In this document: piece after piece, positions 49,803 through 58,817 of the stretch
Numbering within the stretch: position 1 is the stretch's first letter
Layout: the number at the start of each line of letters is the position of its first letter
Origin: Lewinellaceae bacterium
GTDB taxonomy: Bacteria > Bacteroidota > Bacteroidia > Chitinophagales > Saprospiraceae
DNA length: 64,000 nucleotides
Assembly (NCBI GenBank): GCA_020636375.1
Contig: JACJXZ010000016.1
Coordinates: 1 to 64,000, forward strand
Direction: 5' to 3'
Made by a program: the position numbers and the translations under genes
The notes under the pieces: model-generated
The model's input: the letters and a program-made list of their open reading frames with translations, nothing else
The model's database searches: none
Told to the model about the DNA's origin: nothing

Positions 49803-52076
49803 ATGCGCTTGATTAAGCCAACTCTGATAGTTTTTATCGCCTTTGCATTAATGCCTTTCACCCTCCCCGGCCAGGCTCCGGTACCCGACAGCCTGTCGGT
49901 CCGTATGCTGGCCCACGCCACCGGCAGCTCCATCATCCTGCGCTGGGCGCCCCTGGACTACGAAACCTGGGAATGGGGCAACCAGCACGGCTACCGCCTG
50001 GAGCGGGTAACGATCCGCCAGAACGGAGCATACCTGACGTATTCCGAACAGGAGCAATCGTTCGTGGTGCTGGACAGCACCCTGGCGCCCCTGCCGGAAG
50101 CGGCCTGGCAGCCGCTGGCCGATGCCGACGACCTGGCAGGCCTGGCGGCCGGCGCCATCCACGGCCAGGGCTTCATGGTGGATACCCTGTCTACCGAGGG
50201 ACTGGTGGAGGCCTACAACGTCAACCAGGAGCGCGACAACCGCTTTGGCTTCAGCCTCTTTGCGGCCGACCAGTCCTATACGGTTGCCGAGGCGATGGGG
50301 CTGGCCTATACCGATGCCGGAGTGGCGCCGGGCGCCATTTACGTCTATCGCGTAAGGCCCAATAACGTGCCTGCCGGGACGGTACTGGAAAAAGGCAGGG
50401 TCTCGGCCGGAACGGACGAGACAGAAGCTTTTCCCCAACCCAACGGCCTCACGGCTTTCCCGGGCGACCGGCAGGTCCGGCTAAGCTGGGAGCGCACCGG
50501 GAGTGGCGAGTTCTACACCAGCTTTATCGTCGAACGGTCGGACGACGGCGGCGCCAGCTTCCAGCAGGTGAACGACAAGCCAGTGATCTACACCACCTCT
50601 ACCGGACCGGAGAGCAACTACCTCTTTTTCCAGGATTCCCTGCCGGCCAACGGGCAACTTTACGTGTACCGGGTAAGGGGCCATTCGCCCTTCGGCCTTC
50701 CCGGCCCGGCGTCGGATACAGTGCATGTGGTAGGCAAGCCCCGCCCGGTGGATTATACGCCGGTGATCGTTAGTATGGAAGAGCAGGCTGGCGGGAGCGT
50801 ACAGATCAAGTGGAACCCAGCCGGCAGCCTGAGGACGCAACTGAGCGGTTTCGACGTTTACCGGTCGGCGAGCCGGGAAGGAGAATTTGTGAAAATTAAC
50901 AGCGCGCCGGTTTCTCCGTTTTTATATTTCTACACCGACGACAATGCTCTGCCGGTGAATTACTACGTCGTTAAAGCGGTGGATATCAACGGCTATGTAC
51001 TGGAATCCTTCCCGCAACTGATGCAGCTGAACGACAAAACGCCGCCGGCTGCCCCGGATGGCCTGGAGTGCGTCGCCGCCGCCAACGGGATTGTCCAGCT
51101 GCGCTGGGCGCCCAACTCCGAAGAGGACCTGATGGGTTACCGCGTTTTTACGGCCAACCAGCTGGACGGCGAATACGCCCAGCTCACCGACACCTGGATC
51201 CGCGATACGGCCTTTTACCACCAGCTGAACCTGATGACGCTTTCCGAGGATGTATATTTTAAGGTGCTCGCCCTGGATTACCGGGAGAACCAGTCGGCCC
51301 TTTCGGCCGCCTGCGAAGTACAGCGGCCGGACATCATTCCGCCGGCGCCCCCCAACATTTCGGAGGTGGAATCTACGATGGAGGGCATCCGCCTGGCCTG
51401 GCAGGAAAGCCCCAGCGAGGATGTGGAAAAATACGAACTTCACCGGCGCAAGGTTTCGGGTTATTCCTGGGACATCCTGGAAAGCTGGGGCCCAGGTGAG
51501 TTGTCTTCATTTGTGGACACCACTGCTTCTTATGAATTCGAATACGAGTACCGCCTGATGGCCATCGACGACGCTGGCCTGCGGTCCAGTTCCAAACCCA
51601 TTCGGGCGCAACCTCTGGACGATGGCATACGCGCGCCGGTCGCCAACCTTTGGGTGATGCCGGGGCACCGCACCAACCTGCCGCAGGGCGGCGGCCAATA
51701 CATTATCTGGAACAACGGCGACTATGCCGTCCACAGCGGGCAGACTGTGCCCCGGGGCGCTGCCGTCCTCGTATGGGAGTACCCGGATTCGCCGGGCCTG
51801 CACAGCTTCCTGATCTACCGGGCGGCAAGAGACGGGCAGTTTCGGGCGCATAAGACGGTGCTGCCGGAGAATGCCTTTATCGAGTCCGACCGCCTGATGG
51901 AGTATATCGCCCTTTTCGGGGAAAATGCCAGCATTAACCTTAGCGGTACGATCAAGACTTACCTTTTCGTCGATGAAGACCTGCGGGGCGGGCTGTCCTA
52001 TCAGTATAAGGTGATGGCGCGGTATATCGACGGAGCGGTGTCGCCCATGTCGGGGGCGGTAGTGATTGTGTTTTAG
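49803..52076 (+). CDS. Exported multi-FN3 protein
   Basis: Seen: 757 residues. Signal peptide MRLIKPTLIVFIAFALMPFTLPGQA. Five or so fibronectin-type-III-like repeats: GSSIILRWAPLDYETWEWGN, RQVRLSWERTGSGEF, GGSVQIKWNPAGSLRTQLSGFDVYRSA, GIVQLRWAPNSEEDLMGYRVF, EGIRLAWQESPSEDVEKYELHRRK, and a diverged sixth. The C-terminus ends in a plain strand (SGAVVIVF) with no T9SS tail. Known: FN3 arrays are spacers or adhesion modules. Position (37 bases after the giant protein) implies a partner or co-exported subunit. Function otherwise unknown. Confidence 0.82.
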   Translation: MRLIKPTLIVFIAFALMPFTLPGQAPVPDSLSVRMLAHATGSSIILRWAPLDYETWEWGNQHGYRLERVTIRQNGAYLTYSEQEQSFVVLDSTLAPLPEAAWQPLADADDLAGLAAGAIHGQGFMVDTLSTEGLVEAYNVNQERDNRFGFSLFAADQSYTVAEAMGLAYTDAGVAPGAIYVYRVRPNNVPAGTVLEKGRVSAGTDETEAFPQPNGLTAFPGDRQVRLSWERTGSGEFYTSFIVERSDDGGASFQQVNDKPVIYTTSTGPESNYLFFQDSLPANGQLYVYRVRGHSPFGLPGPASDTVHVVGKPRPVDYTPVIVSMEEQAGGSVQIKWNPAGSLRTQLSGFDVYRSASREGEFVKINSAPVSPFLYFYTDDNALPVNYYVVKAVDINGYVLESFPQLMQLNDKTPPAAPDGLECVAAANGIVQLRWAPNSEEDLMGYRVFTANQLDGEYAQLTDTWIRDTAFYHQLNLMTLSEDVYFKVLALDYRENQSALSAACEVQRPDIIPPAPPNISEVESTMEGIRLAWQESPSEDVEKYELHRRKVSGYSWDILESWGPGELSSFVDTTASYEFEYEYRLMAIDDAGLRSSSKPIRAQPLDDGIRAPVANLWVMPGHRTNLPQGGGQYIIWNNGDYAVHSGQTVPRGAAVLVWEYPDSPGLHSFLIYRAARDGQFRAHKTVLPENAFIESDRLMEYIALFGENASINLSGTIKTYLFVDEDLRGGLSYQYKVMARYIDGAVSPMSGAVVIVF

Positions 52077-52083
52077 GGGGGAG

Positions 52084-52205
52084 TTCGCAGTTCGCTATTC
52101 GCTGTTCGCTGGCAGCCGCGGCCAGCCCGCGAATAGCCAATAGCGAACAGCGAACAGCCAACAGCGAATAGCAAATAGCCAACAGCAAACAACAGACAAA
52201 AAGAC
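52084..52205. repeat. Word-repeat palindrome, GTTCGCTATTCGCTG type
   Basis: Left: GTTCGCAGTTCGCTATTCGC. Right: inverted GCGAATAGCCAATAGCGAAC copies running into CAACAGCAAACAACAGAC. Same word family as 32636-32885. Confidence 0.8.
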
Positions 52206-52210
52206 TAAAC

Positions 52211-53071
52211 ATGAAAATACCCATTACCATCCTATTTTCTCTTCTTGGCATAACCGCCCTACGGGCGCAGCCTATCGGAGCAGATTGCGATCGCGCCATG
52301 CCGGCCGATCATACAAGCACTTATCACATTCCCGAAGTAGGAAGAGTAGGAGGGGCGCCGGCTGCCCTGCCGGTTCCCTGCCGCCCGGAGGGCCTGCCGC
52401 AGACGCGCGTTTTCTGGTTCCAGTGGGTGGTGGAAAGCCCCGGCCTGCTGGCCTTCGACCTCCTCCCCGACAACCCGGACGACGACCTCGACTTTGTGCT
52501 CTACCGCCTGCCGCAGGGGCTGGGGCAGTGTGCGGGTAAAACCTCGGTCCGCTGCATGGCGGCGGGCCCGCGCATCGGCGCTGCCCGGGCAGCCTCTTCC
52601 TCCTGCCTGGGCGCCACCGGCCTGCGCGCCGGCACCTGGGACGAGGCGGAACAACCCGGCTGCCCGTCCGCCAACGACAACTACCTGGAAGCGCTGGAGG
52701 CTCAGCCCGGCGAGGCCTACGCCCTGTGGGTGAACAACTACACCTCCGGCGAAGGCTTCACATTGCGGTTTACCGGCAACGCCCTGCTTTCGGCGGAGGC
52801 CCTGCCCAAGGCCGATTGGTCGGCCCGCGTTTTTCCCAACCCGGCGGAGGCGGAGCTGTTCGTCGCCCTCGACCTGCCCCGCCCCGCTACCGTGGAACTG
52901 ACGGTGCTGGATGCACTGGGGCGGTTCGTCCACGCGCAGGAGGAGGAGCTGGCCGCCGGCCCTCAGCAGCTGAGCCTGAATACCGAGCGCTGGAACGACG
53001 GGGTGTACTGGCTGATGGTGGAGGTGGATGGGGAGTGGTGGTTTGGGAAGGTGGAGAAGATGGGGGGGTAG
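52211..53071 (+). CDS. Secreted protein with T9SS type A sorting tail
   Basis: Seen: 286 residues. Signal peptide MKIPITILFSLLGITALRAQ. The middle domain has six Cys (CDRAMPADHT, PVPCRPEG, QCAGKTSVRCM, SSCLGATG, PGCPSANDNYLEAL) and resembles the Bacteroidota lectin-like/pre-peptidase beta-sandwich (WFQWVVESPGLLAFDLLPDNPDDDLDFVLY). The last ~75 residues are a T9SS tail (VFPNPAEAELFVALDLPRPATVELTVLDALGR...DGVYWLMV). Inferred: surface-attached protein of the FN3 locus. Ligand unknown. Confidence 0.85.
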   Translation: MKIPITILFSLLGITALRAQPIGADCDRAMPADHTSTYHIPEVGRVGGAPAALPVPCRPEGLPQTRVFWFQWVVESPGLLAFDLLPDNPDDDLDFVLYRLPQGLGQCAGKTSVRCMAAGPRIGAARAASSSCLGATGLRAGTWDEAEQPGCPSANDNYLEALEAQPGEAYALWVNNYTSGEGFTLRFTGNALLSAEALPKADWSARVFPNPAEAELFVALDLPRPATVELTVLDALGRFVHAQEEELAAGPQQLSLNTERWNDGVYWLMVEVDGEWWFGKVEKMGG

Positions 53072-53176
53072 GGAAATACATGGAGATACATGGAGATACA
53101 TGGAGATACATGGAAATACATGGAGATACATGGAAATAGATGGAGATGGATGGAAATAGATGGAGATGGATGGAAA
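53072..53176. repeat. Tandem repeat, ATACATGGAG word
   Basis: Ten or so copies of ATACATGGAG/ATAGATGGAG directly after the stop codon, the same word as at 4579-4790. Confidence 0.85.
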
Positions 53177-53209
53177 TGATCGCAGGGTTCTTCTGGCCCC
53201 AAATTGATA

Positions 53210-53334
53210 TATACCCAACGGCAATAGGTTGTGTGTATTTGTGCGCGGACTTCTCCTTTAGGAGATTTGAGGGGCGGTGTGGTCAACGCACGACCTGTCC
53301 CGCTTTGCGGGAAAACCTATTGCAACGAAGTATA
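53210..53334. repeat. Palindromic repeat element, copy 2 (GCAATAGGTT family)
   Basis: Ends TATACCCAACGGCAATAGGT and (complement) TATACTTCGTTGCAATAGGT. The core CTTCTCCTTTAGGAGATTTG is the reverse complement of the core of copy 1 at 2859-2963. Confidence 0.75.
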
Positions 53335-53422
53335 AACGATTGATTATATTTTCTTCCACCCGCCGCCTTTTGCCGACAGGCGAGGCGGAGAGGTTGTATC
53401 ACTACGCAAAACTTTTTCAGCA

Positions 53423-55153
53423 ATGAACCTTCATAAACTTTACGCGCTTGCCTTTGGCTTTGTCTTTCTGATCCATTCCCTGGCAGGGCAAAACTGTTAT
53501 GTGCAACTGGATGACGCTTCGGGCTTTGATACGAGCCCGTATCAGCAGGAGCTGGAGAATGCGGCCTGCGAGTTGGTGCAGGCTTTCCCTCCGGAGTTTC
53601 AAAACCAGTTCAAGGTGTACGACTTCGGCTTCTATCTGCATCAGGAGCATTACCAGGGGGGCTTTCCGCAGGTATTTCTGGATAAGGTGGCGGAGGTGGA
53701 GCAGTTGTCGCCATACTTTTTGCTGTTTGGGAAGCAGACGGATGGGAGTGGGGTGTATACGAGGATTTGGGTGGAGGTGCGGTTGCCGGAGAGTGGAATG
53801 TTCGATTGTTTGGATAGCGAAAAAATGGCAGGAATTCTGGCTGAGCTCGATTTGATTTTGCATGACAACTATAGTCCTCCCAATGGATTTGCAGAAAAGG
53901 AAATGGAAGTGATGTCTCGTCTTTCGTCTTTCATTGAACAGTTGAAAATTTGTTGTTTTTTTTCGCCAGGTTTTAGGATATCCGGCTCAGATTTAGATAG
54001 TTCATTGCTTGAAATTAAAGTTTGTATTGATAATAACTGCCAAGAAGAAGTAGAAGGCGTAGTCGCTGTAATAAGCCCTGGACCAAACATGCCGGAAATC
54101 GCATTTACTCTTGAATATTATGGTGATACAATATGTGTCGACCTGAACGCTGTACTTGAAATTCGTTATGAACGGTCACCACCTTCTGCACCGAGCAGAG
54201 CTAGGAATGACAACGCAGAATTTATGATAGCAAATGTAAATATTGGATTTCCATATACTTTTGATTACGAAGAAGTGGGATTATGGGGCGAGAATTGGGC
54301 TACAATTCAGGGGGGTAGGGCTGAATTGATTATCTATGATATTTTTGGGGAATATATCAAATCATTTAAGTTTACAGTCAAAGGCCAGAATCCAAAAGTT
54401 GGAGAGGTCTTTGATCATTTAGATCAGGCACCCTATGGAGAAATATGGTTTTTAAAGAAATTATTCATGCATGAAAGCGCAACTCGCCCAACAAATGATT
54501 TAGGTACGGAGATGTTCCAGTTCAACTTTTTAAGTGAGGAACATGAAAATTTGGAAGAAGACTGGAATGCTTGGAGCCGATGTCCTAATATGTCGTTCGA
54601 TGGAGGATGGGGTCTGGGGCAATTAACGAACCCTGTACCTGACAAACTATCTTTGTGGGACTGGAAAGCGAATATTCATGAATGTTACCATCGACTTGCT
54701 GAAGAAACTTTAACTGAAGAGCCTGAAACCCGATATGCTTTTATCAAAAGAAAAATTGGAGATTATATGGATATTATTTTGGACTGGGAATCAGAAAACC
54801 CTGGTTTTGAAGTAGAAGGACATGAAGCCTTCCAACACGGCGGTATTACGTGGGTGCATGGAATGAGCACTTTATTTGAACAGGTAAATGATATTGATGG
54901 ATTTCAAGATCACTTTGATGTGGAATTAGAGGAAGGTGAACATTCATTCTTGGATGCTATGGTTCTAAAAGCTTACAACGGGATTGGGACAGTTGGCTCC
55001 CCCCACTATGACCAGAACTTTTACTACATTTTTTACGATGAAGGTAATCCCAGTCAGATACCTGAGTGGAGAATTGATGTCGACGCCCATTATGGAAATA
55101 GTGTTAATTTTTATGTTGAAAGTGTAGCTGAACAGGAAATTCCCAATCATTAA
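53423..55153 (+). CDS. Exported protein with lysozyme/transglycosylase-like C-terminal part
   Basis: Seen: 576 residues. Signal peptide MNLHKLYALAFGFVFLIHSLAGQ. The first ~145 residues are encoded by GC-balanced DNA like the neighbours; from about 53870 on the DNA turns AT-rich. The C-terminal half has HESATRP...FQFNF, SFDGGWGLGQLTNPVPDKLSLWDWKANI and ECYHRLAEE, a pattern I associate with lytic-transglycosylase/lysozyme-like domains (Glu, then GGxGLGQLTNP, then W-W-N). Known: such domains cleave peptidoglycan and are frequent toxin tips. Inferred: a conserved export head joined to an exchangeable effector tail. The fold call is moderate; catalysis is unproven. Confidence 0.6.
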   Translation: MNLHKLYALAFGFVFLIHSLAGQNCYVQLDDASGFDTSPYQQELENAACELVQAFPPEFQNQFKVYDFGFYLHQEHYQGGFPQVFLDKVAEVEQLSPYFLLFGKQTDGSGVYTRIWVEVRLPESGMFDCLDSEKMAGILAELDLILHDNYSPPNGFAEKEMEVMSRLSSFIEQLKICCFFSPGFRISGSDLDSSLLEIKVCIDNNCQEEVEGVVAVISPGPNMPEIAFTLEYYGDTICVDLNAVLEIRYERSPPSAPSRARNDNAEFMIANVNIGFPYTFDYEEVGLWGENWATIQGGRAELIIYDIFGEYIKSFKFTVKGQNPKVGEVFDHLDQAPYGEIWFLKKLFMHESATRPTNDLGTEMFQFNFLSEEHENLEEDWNAWSRCPNMSFDGGWGLGQLTNPVPDKLSLWDWKANIHECYHRLAEETLTEEPETRYAFIKRKIGDYMDIILDWESENPGFEVEGHEAFQHGGITWVHGMSTLFEQVNDIDGFQDHFDVELEEGEHSFLDAMVLKAYNGIGTVGSPHYDQNFYYIFYDEGNPSQIPEWRIDVDAHYGNSVNFYVESVAEQEIPNH

Positions 55154-55168
55154 ACCAATTCATCTATT

Positions 55169-56470
55169 ATGTCTTTTCGCATTTTGCACCTTCTCATAGT
55201 CTTTTCCTTTTTTATCTGGAAAAAAGGGCACAATCAAAACGATAGCGCCCTTTATTTTATCATGGCTTTCGAAGATGACTTCGAGCGGGTTCCTAACCGG
55301 TATCAAACTTCTTTTTCTGAATACGATAAGATATTGTACCGTCTGGATGCCGACACCCTAGCTTTGGTAGATACACTCAATGCAACAAATGGGTTGAGGA
55401 TGAAAATGTTAATGCACTACCCTGAACAAAAGCTTATATATTTTGAAGAGATAGATTTGTTGGGAGGTCGTGAGGCTGAGGTTATCTCTGTTCTGGACTA
55501 TAAGGAAGGCTTGGCACTCAGACGGTTTAAGCCCGATTGGGATACTACTTTTCAAGGATATACGCTGGCCATTGTGCCACTCCTCTTAAATAATGAGCTG
55601 GTTTTCAATAATGAAAGGACTCGGAGGAATAATAGTTATACAGATTATGGGAGAGACCGGTTTTTCAACAAGTACCGATTAGCGCCTCAGGATTTTCAAA
55701 ATATTGTAATGCCTGGATTTTCAGGCCTACAGCGGAGCGGACCAGGCGGTTTCGCCTATAGTTTTGTGAAGGGCAATTTCAGTCAAATGAAAATCACCAG
55801 GACTTTGAATTTTTCAAGGATGCCTGCGGCGAATATACAGCTGCCAGATAGTTTGAAAAATTACAATGACCCTCATGTTTGGGTACTAATAAATAATGAA
55901 CGTTACTTTTTAGGGACAGGAACGATAAACTATACTGAGGCCTCTGATTCTATTAGGGAACTATGGGTGTATGATAAAAGGCGCTCATCCTGGAAGTCAA
56001 TTCTCCTTCCTGGTTTGGGAACTTCAAAATTTATGAACTATGAAGATTGGCTCTATGGTGTCATATTAAAATCCAGTTATCATCTCAGTAAAAACCCTTC
56101 CTATAAGGACTCAGTAATGTACTTCTATAATAAATACAAAGATAGATATAGTAAACAATACGGCTCTCCTCCTGATTTTGTCCCTCTATGCGGTAAGCTC
56201 TTTTTATGCCATCTACCAACAAATTCTTTGATCATCTGGGATGCCGGTGATCTTGACGCTGAGGTCATTTCGATAAGTGGCCATACTGTTTTCTACCGAG
56301 TTTTTGACGAAATCAGAGCCGTTGAGCTAGATGAGAATAACCTGACGATTGACTGGGCTACTGATCGCATCTTAGTCAAAGATCAGGAACGGATTCCATA
56401 TGTTCACTGGATGTTTTTTGCCCCTTTATCAAAAATAGAAGAAGTATGGGTGAACGAGCCTGAGAAATAG
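55169..56470 (+). CDS. AT-rich exported protein of unknown function (possible immunity partner)
   Basis: Seen: 433 residues, 15 bases after the lysozyme-like gene, so the same operon. A hydrophobic N-terminus (LHLLIVFSFFIW) could be a signal peptide or anchor. The body is strand-rich with repeated YDKRRSSWKSILLPG / VLINNERYFLGTGTINY-type motifs, suggesting a beta-propeller. Base composition is clearly more AT-rich than the 43-53 kb genes and matches the 3' part of its neighbour, so the two parts were probably acquired together. Position and composition suggest an immunity or chaperone protein for the upstream effector, but no known immunity family was recognised. Confidence 0.6.
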   Translation: MSFRILHLLIVFSFFIWKKGHNQNDSALYFIMAFEDDFERVPNRYQTSFSEYDKILYRLDADTLALVDTLNATNGLRMKMLMHYPEQKLIYFEEIDLLGGREAEVISVLDYKEGLALRRFKPDWDTTFQGYTLAIVPLLLNNELVFNNERTRRNNSYTDYGRDRFFNKYRLAPQDFQNIVMPGFSGLQRSGPGGFAYSFVKGNFSQMKITRTLNFSRMPAANIQLPDSLKNYNDPHVWVLINNERYFLGTGTINYTEASDSIRELWVYDKRRSSWKSILLPGLGTSKFMNYEDWLYGVILKSSYHLSKNPSYKDSVMYFYNKYKDRYSKQYGSPPDFVPLCGKLFLCHLPTNSLIIWDAGDLDAEVISISGHTVFYRVFDEIRAVELDENNLTIDWATDRILVKDQERIPYVHWMFFAPLSKIEEVWVNEPEK

Positions 56471-56658
56471 AGAAGAGATGAAAATCCCAGCTTGCTCCCC
56501 ATAAACTATAACTCGTTTACAATCCCCGCTTGCTCGCTACGAGCTACAGCTCGTACGCGGCCCTCAGCCCAGGGCTCCTGCCCTGTAAAAAGCCAAACTG
56601 GACTACCAAGATTGGTGACCTTATGCAAGGCCGTTCAGAAAAACTTTAATTCCCGAAA
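56471..56658. other. Intergenic region with GAGCTACAGCTCGT palindrome
   Basis: Holds the palindrome ACGAGCTACAGCTCGT near 56539-56555 and GCCC-AGG-GC-type pairing; a dispersed repeat by its look. No gene. Confidence 0.45.
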
Positions 56659-56847
56659 TTGGATAAGCAATATAAATATGGAAGCATGCAAAGCTCCTTT
56701 ACAAATTCAGGCTCTGCTTCATTTGAGAGCATATATCAGCCTGCAGAGATCATTGCCGCTACCGGCTGGATACTGATCATTCTGGGGCATGGCCTGTTCA
56801 GCGAGCTGAGAAACAAAGGGTGGTGGCGGAAACGGACAGGGCAATGA
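56659..56847 (+). pseudogene. Deleted duplicate joining two downstream genes
   Basis: A 62-codon frame. Residues 5-22 (YKYGSMQSSFTNSGSASF) match the middle of the 56974-57456 protein (KYGSMQSSFTASG). The rest (YQPAEIIAATGWILIILGHG...) matches the last ~35 residues of the TPR protein ending at 58797, almost identical in DNA. The 3' flank is duplicated too. It is the scar of a tandem duplication with a ~1.4 kb internal deletion. Confidence 0.85.
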
Positions 56848-56965
56848 GTTGTGCGATCCATCAGAGTTTTCAAATTTGGTTAACAAGGTGACATCTTTTT
56901 TCGGAGGTACGGAGAAAAAAGGTGTCATCTTGTGGGACTTCTGAGATGACACCCTTCTTACAAGG
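56848..56965. repeat. Duplicated AAGGTGACATC hairpin, copy 1
   Basis: TTTTCAAATTTGGTTAACAA followed by an inverted pair around GGTGACATCTTTTTT and AAAAAAGGTGTCATC. The same ~100 bp occurs at 58818-58925. The stem with T/A tracts could be a bidirectional terminator. Confidence 0.8.
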
Positions 56966-56973
56966 ATTGAGAA

Positions 56974-57456
56974 ATGCGCTTAAATTTGGACAAAGAATAC
57001 TGGAACAAATGCTGGAGCCTGATCGCCCCCAAATTCGGTATCGATAATAACGAGCCAGCAGCACTCGATGAAGCATTCTGGGATCAGGTCATCTCCAATA
57101 TCAAAGAAGTAGCCAAAGAAAACAATTATCTGCTTTTTGGAATTTTGTTGCGCCGGGAGGACGAAATGACAGAAGACGTCCTCCTGGATTTGTTGTTCTA
57201 TCTTGTGATCAGAAACAAAAGGGTGTTTCAATTATTCAAGCGCGATCCGGATAAATATGGAAGCATGCAAAGCTCCTTTACTGCTTCCGGCCTGCTTCAT
57301 TTGAGGGAGTATATTCCTGAGGAAAAGTATAAGCGTTTAAAAGAAGACATCCATCTTGAAGAGATGAGAAACAATCTCGTTCATTGCACCGAAGAGCAGT
57401 TGAAAAGTTTGTTTCCGCAAACATTCTGGAATTTCGATAGGAGAGGGCATATTTAA
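56974..57456 (+). CDS. Hypothetical protein, AT-rich gene
   Basis: Not recognised. 160 residues, mostly helical and charged, no signal peptide: MRLNLDKEYWNKCWSLIAPKF, EDVLLDLLFYLVIRNKRVFQLFKRDPDKYGSMQSSF, MRNNLVHCTEEQLKSLFPQTFW. Codon use is AT-richer than the following TPR gene, 30 bases downstream. Part of it is duplicated at 56659-56715. Could be an immunity-like or regulatory helical protein; nothing firmer can be said. Confidence 0.6.
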   Translation: MRLNLDKEYWNKCWSLIAPKFGIDNNEPAALDEAFWDQVISNIKEVAKENNYLLFGILLRREDEMTEDVLLDLLFYLVIRNKRVFQLFKRDPDKYGSMQSSFTASGLLHLREYIPEEKYKRLKEDIHLEEMRNNLVHCTEEQLKSLFPQTFWNFDRRGHI

Positions 57457-57486
57457 AGTTGCTATCTTCACCCCCAAAAGCGCGCC

Positions 57487-58797
57487 ATGCCCACCCCGTC
57501 CGATGAAAATACTCTTACTATCGCAAAGCGCCTCCTCCGCGCCCACCAACTGCTCGAACTCCGCCGCCCTGCCGATGCGGAAGCGGAATTCCGGGCCGTG
57601 CTGGAACTCGACCCCGACAATGCCCTGGCCTTCCGGGGGCTGGCCACCTGCGCCCGTTTGAAGGACAACCTGCACAGCGCCCGGGAGTTCATCGGGCAGG
57701 CCCTCCGCTGCAGCCCGGACGATGCGGCCAGCCATTTCGAGGCCGGACAGGTTTTTAGCCTGTTGGAAAAACACAGTAAGGCCATCCGCCATTTTGAGTG
57801 GGCCGTGGAACGGGCGCCGGAGAATGCCGACTTTCTCTTCGGGCTGGCCATCGCTTTCCACCGGTCCGGCGGGCTGAAAGATGCCCTCAAGGCGGAAAAG
57901 CTCGTCGGCCGGGTGCTGGCGCTGGACCCCAGCCACGCACCGGCACTAAGCTACAAGGCGGCCATTGCCCGGCGGGGCTTTCACTTCGGGGAAGCGGAAA
58001 AGTACCTGCAGCAGCTTGGCCGGGCCGATCCGGAGGATACCTACCTGCAAAGCCTCCTGGCGGAGCAGCGCCGCCGGGAAGGCCATATCGACATGGCGCT
58101 GGAACACCACCTGGCCGCCCTCCGGCAGGATCCCGGAAACCGGGCGGAACTCTACAATTACTATGAAACCTATGCCTACCAGAACCGCCTGTGGCGGGCC
58201 TTGGCCGGTTGGGATGGGGGGATGTTGTTCAATCCCGTTTCTCAATTCATCACCACGGCGATTGTCATTTTCCTGCTGCTCCTCCTGGTCACGAAAAGCC
58301 CGGCGTTTATACCCGAAATGGCAATTCAGGCCCTCGCCTGGCTGGTTTACCTGCCCCTTTTCGTCTTTTGGGTGGGGCGCCTGTGGTCCAAATGGGTGGC
58401 CCCGCGCCATCGCTGGCATTTCCCCTTTACCGGCAGGGCGGCCCGGTTTCTGTTCCTGGACCTCAGCGGCACCCTGGGGGCGCTGGCCTTCGGCGCCTAC
58501 CTGGCCACCGGCGATTTTGTCGGCGTGACGACGGCCGTGTTCCTGATGATCTACGGCGCCATTGCCGCCGGGTTTTTCATTATGGCGGAGGAATACTTTA
58601 TCCGGCCGCTGGGCCTGATCCTGGTTGTCATCTACCTTTGCGGCGCCATCAACCTCGTGATGGCCCTGCTGGGGTACAAACCCTTTCAGCCAGCAGAGAT
58701 CATTGCCGCTACCGGCTGGATACTAATCATTCTGGGGCATGGCCTGTTCAGCGAGCTGAGAAACAGAAGGTGGTGGCGGAAACGGACCGGGCAGTGA
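57487..58797 (+). CDS. TPR protein with C-terminal membrane domain
   Basis: Seen: 436 residues. N-terminal TPR array of ~6 repeats (about 15-240: AHQLLELRRPADAEAEFRAVLELDPDNALAFRGLA, DAASHFEAGQVFSLLEKHSKAIRHFEWAVERAPENADFLF, AEKYLQQLGRADPEDTYLQSLLA). Then five or six hydrophobic helices (ITTAIVIFLLLLLV, MAIQALAWLVYLPLFVFWVG, FLDLSGTLGALAFGAYLA, AAGFFIMAEEYFI, IIAATGWILIILGHGLF), ending with basic RNRRWWRKRTGQ. Inferred: inner-membrane protein with a cytoplasmic protein-binding TPR head. Function unknown. Its 3' end exists twice in the window. Confidence 0.85.
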   Translation: MPTPSDENTLTIAKRLLRAHQLLELRRPADAEAEFRAVLELDPDNALAFRGLATCARLKDNLHSAREFIGQALRCSPDDAASHFEAGQVFSLLEKHSKAIRHFEWAVERAPENADFLFGLAIAFHRSGGLKDALKAEKLVGRVLALDPSHAPALSYKAAIARRGFHFGEAEKYLQQLGRADPEDTYLQSLLAEQRRREGHIDMALEHHLAALRQDPGNRAELYNYYETYAYQNRLWRALAGWDGGMLFNPVSQFITTAIVIFLLLLLVTKSPAFIPEMAIQALAWLVYLPLFVFWVGRLWSKWVAPRHRWHFPFTGRAARFLFLDLSGTLGALAFGAYLATGDFVGVTTAVFLMIYGAIAAGFFIMAEEYFIRPLGLILVVIYLCGAINLVMALLGYKPFQPAEIIAATGWILIILGHGLFSELRNRRWWRKRTGQ

Positions 58798-58817
58798 GTT
58801 TTTGGTCTATCATAGTT

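Noticed and set aside
43765..56470. Contractile injection or type VI secretion cluster
   Set aside because: No sheath, tube, baseplate, spike or AAA+ ATPase genes are present; FN3 domains alone are not enough.
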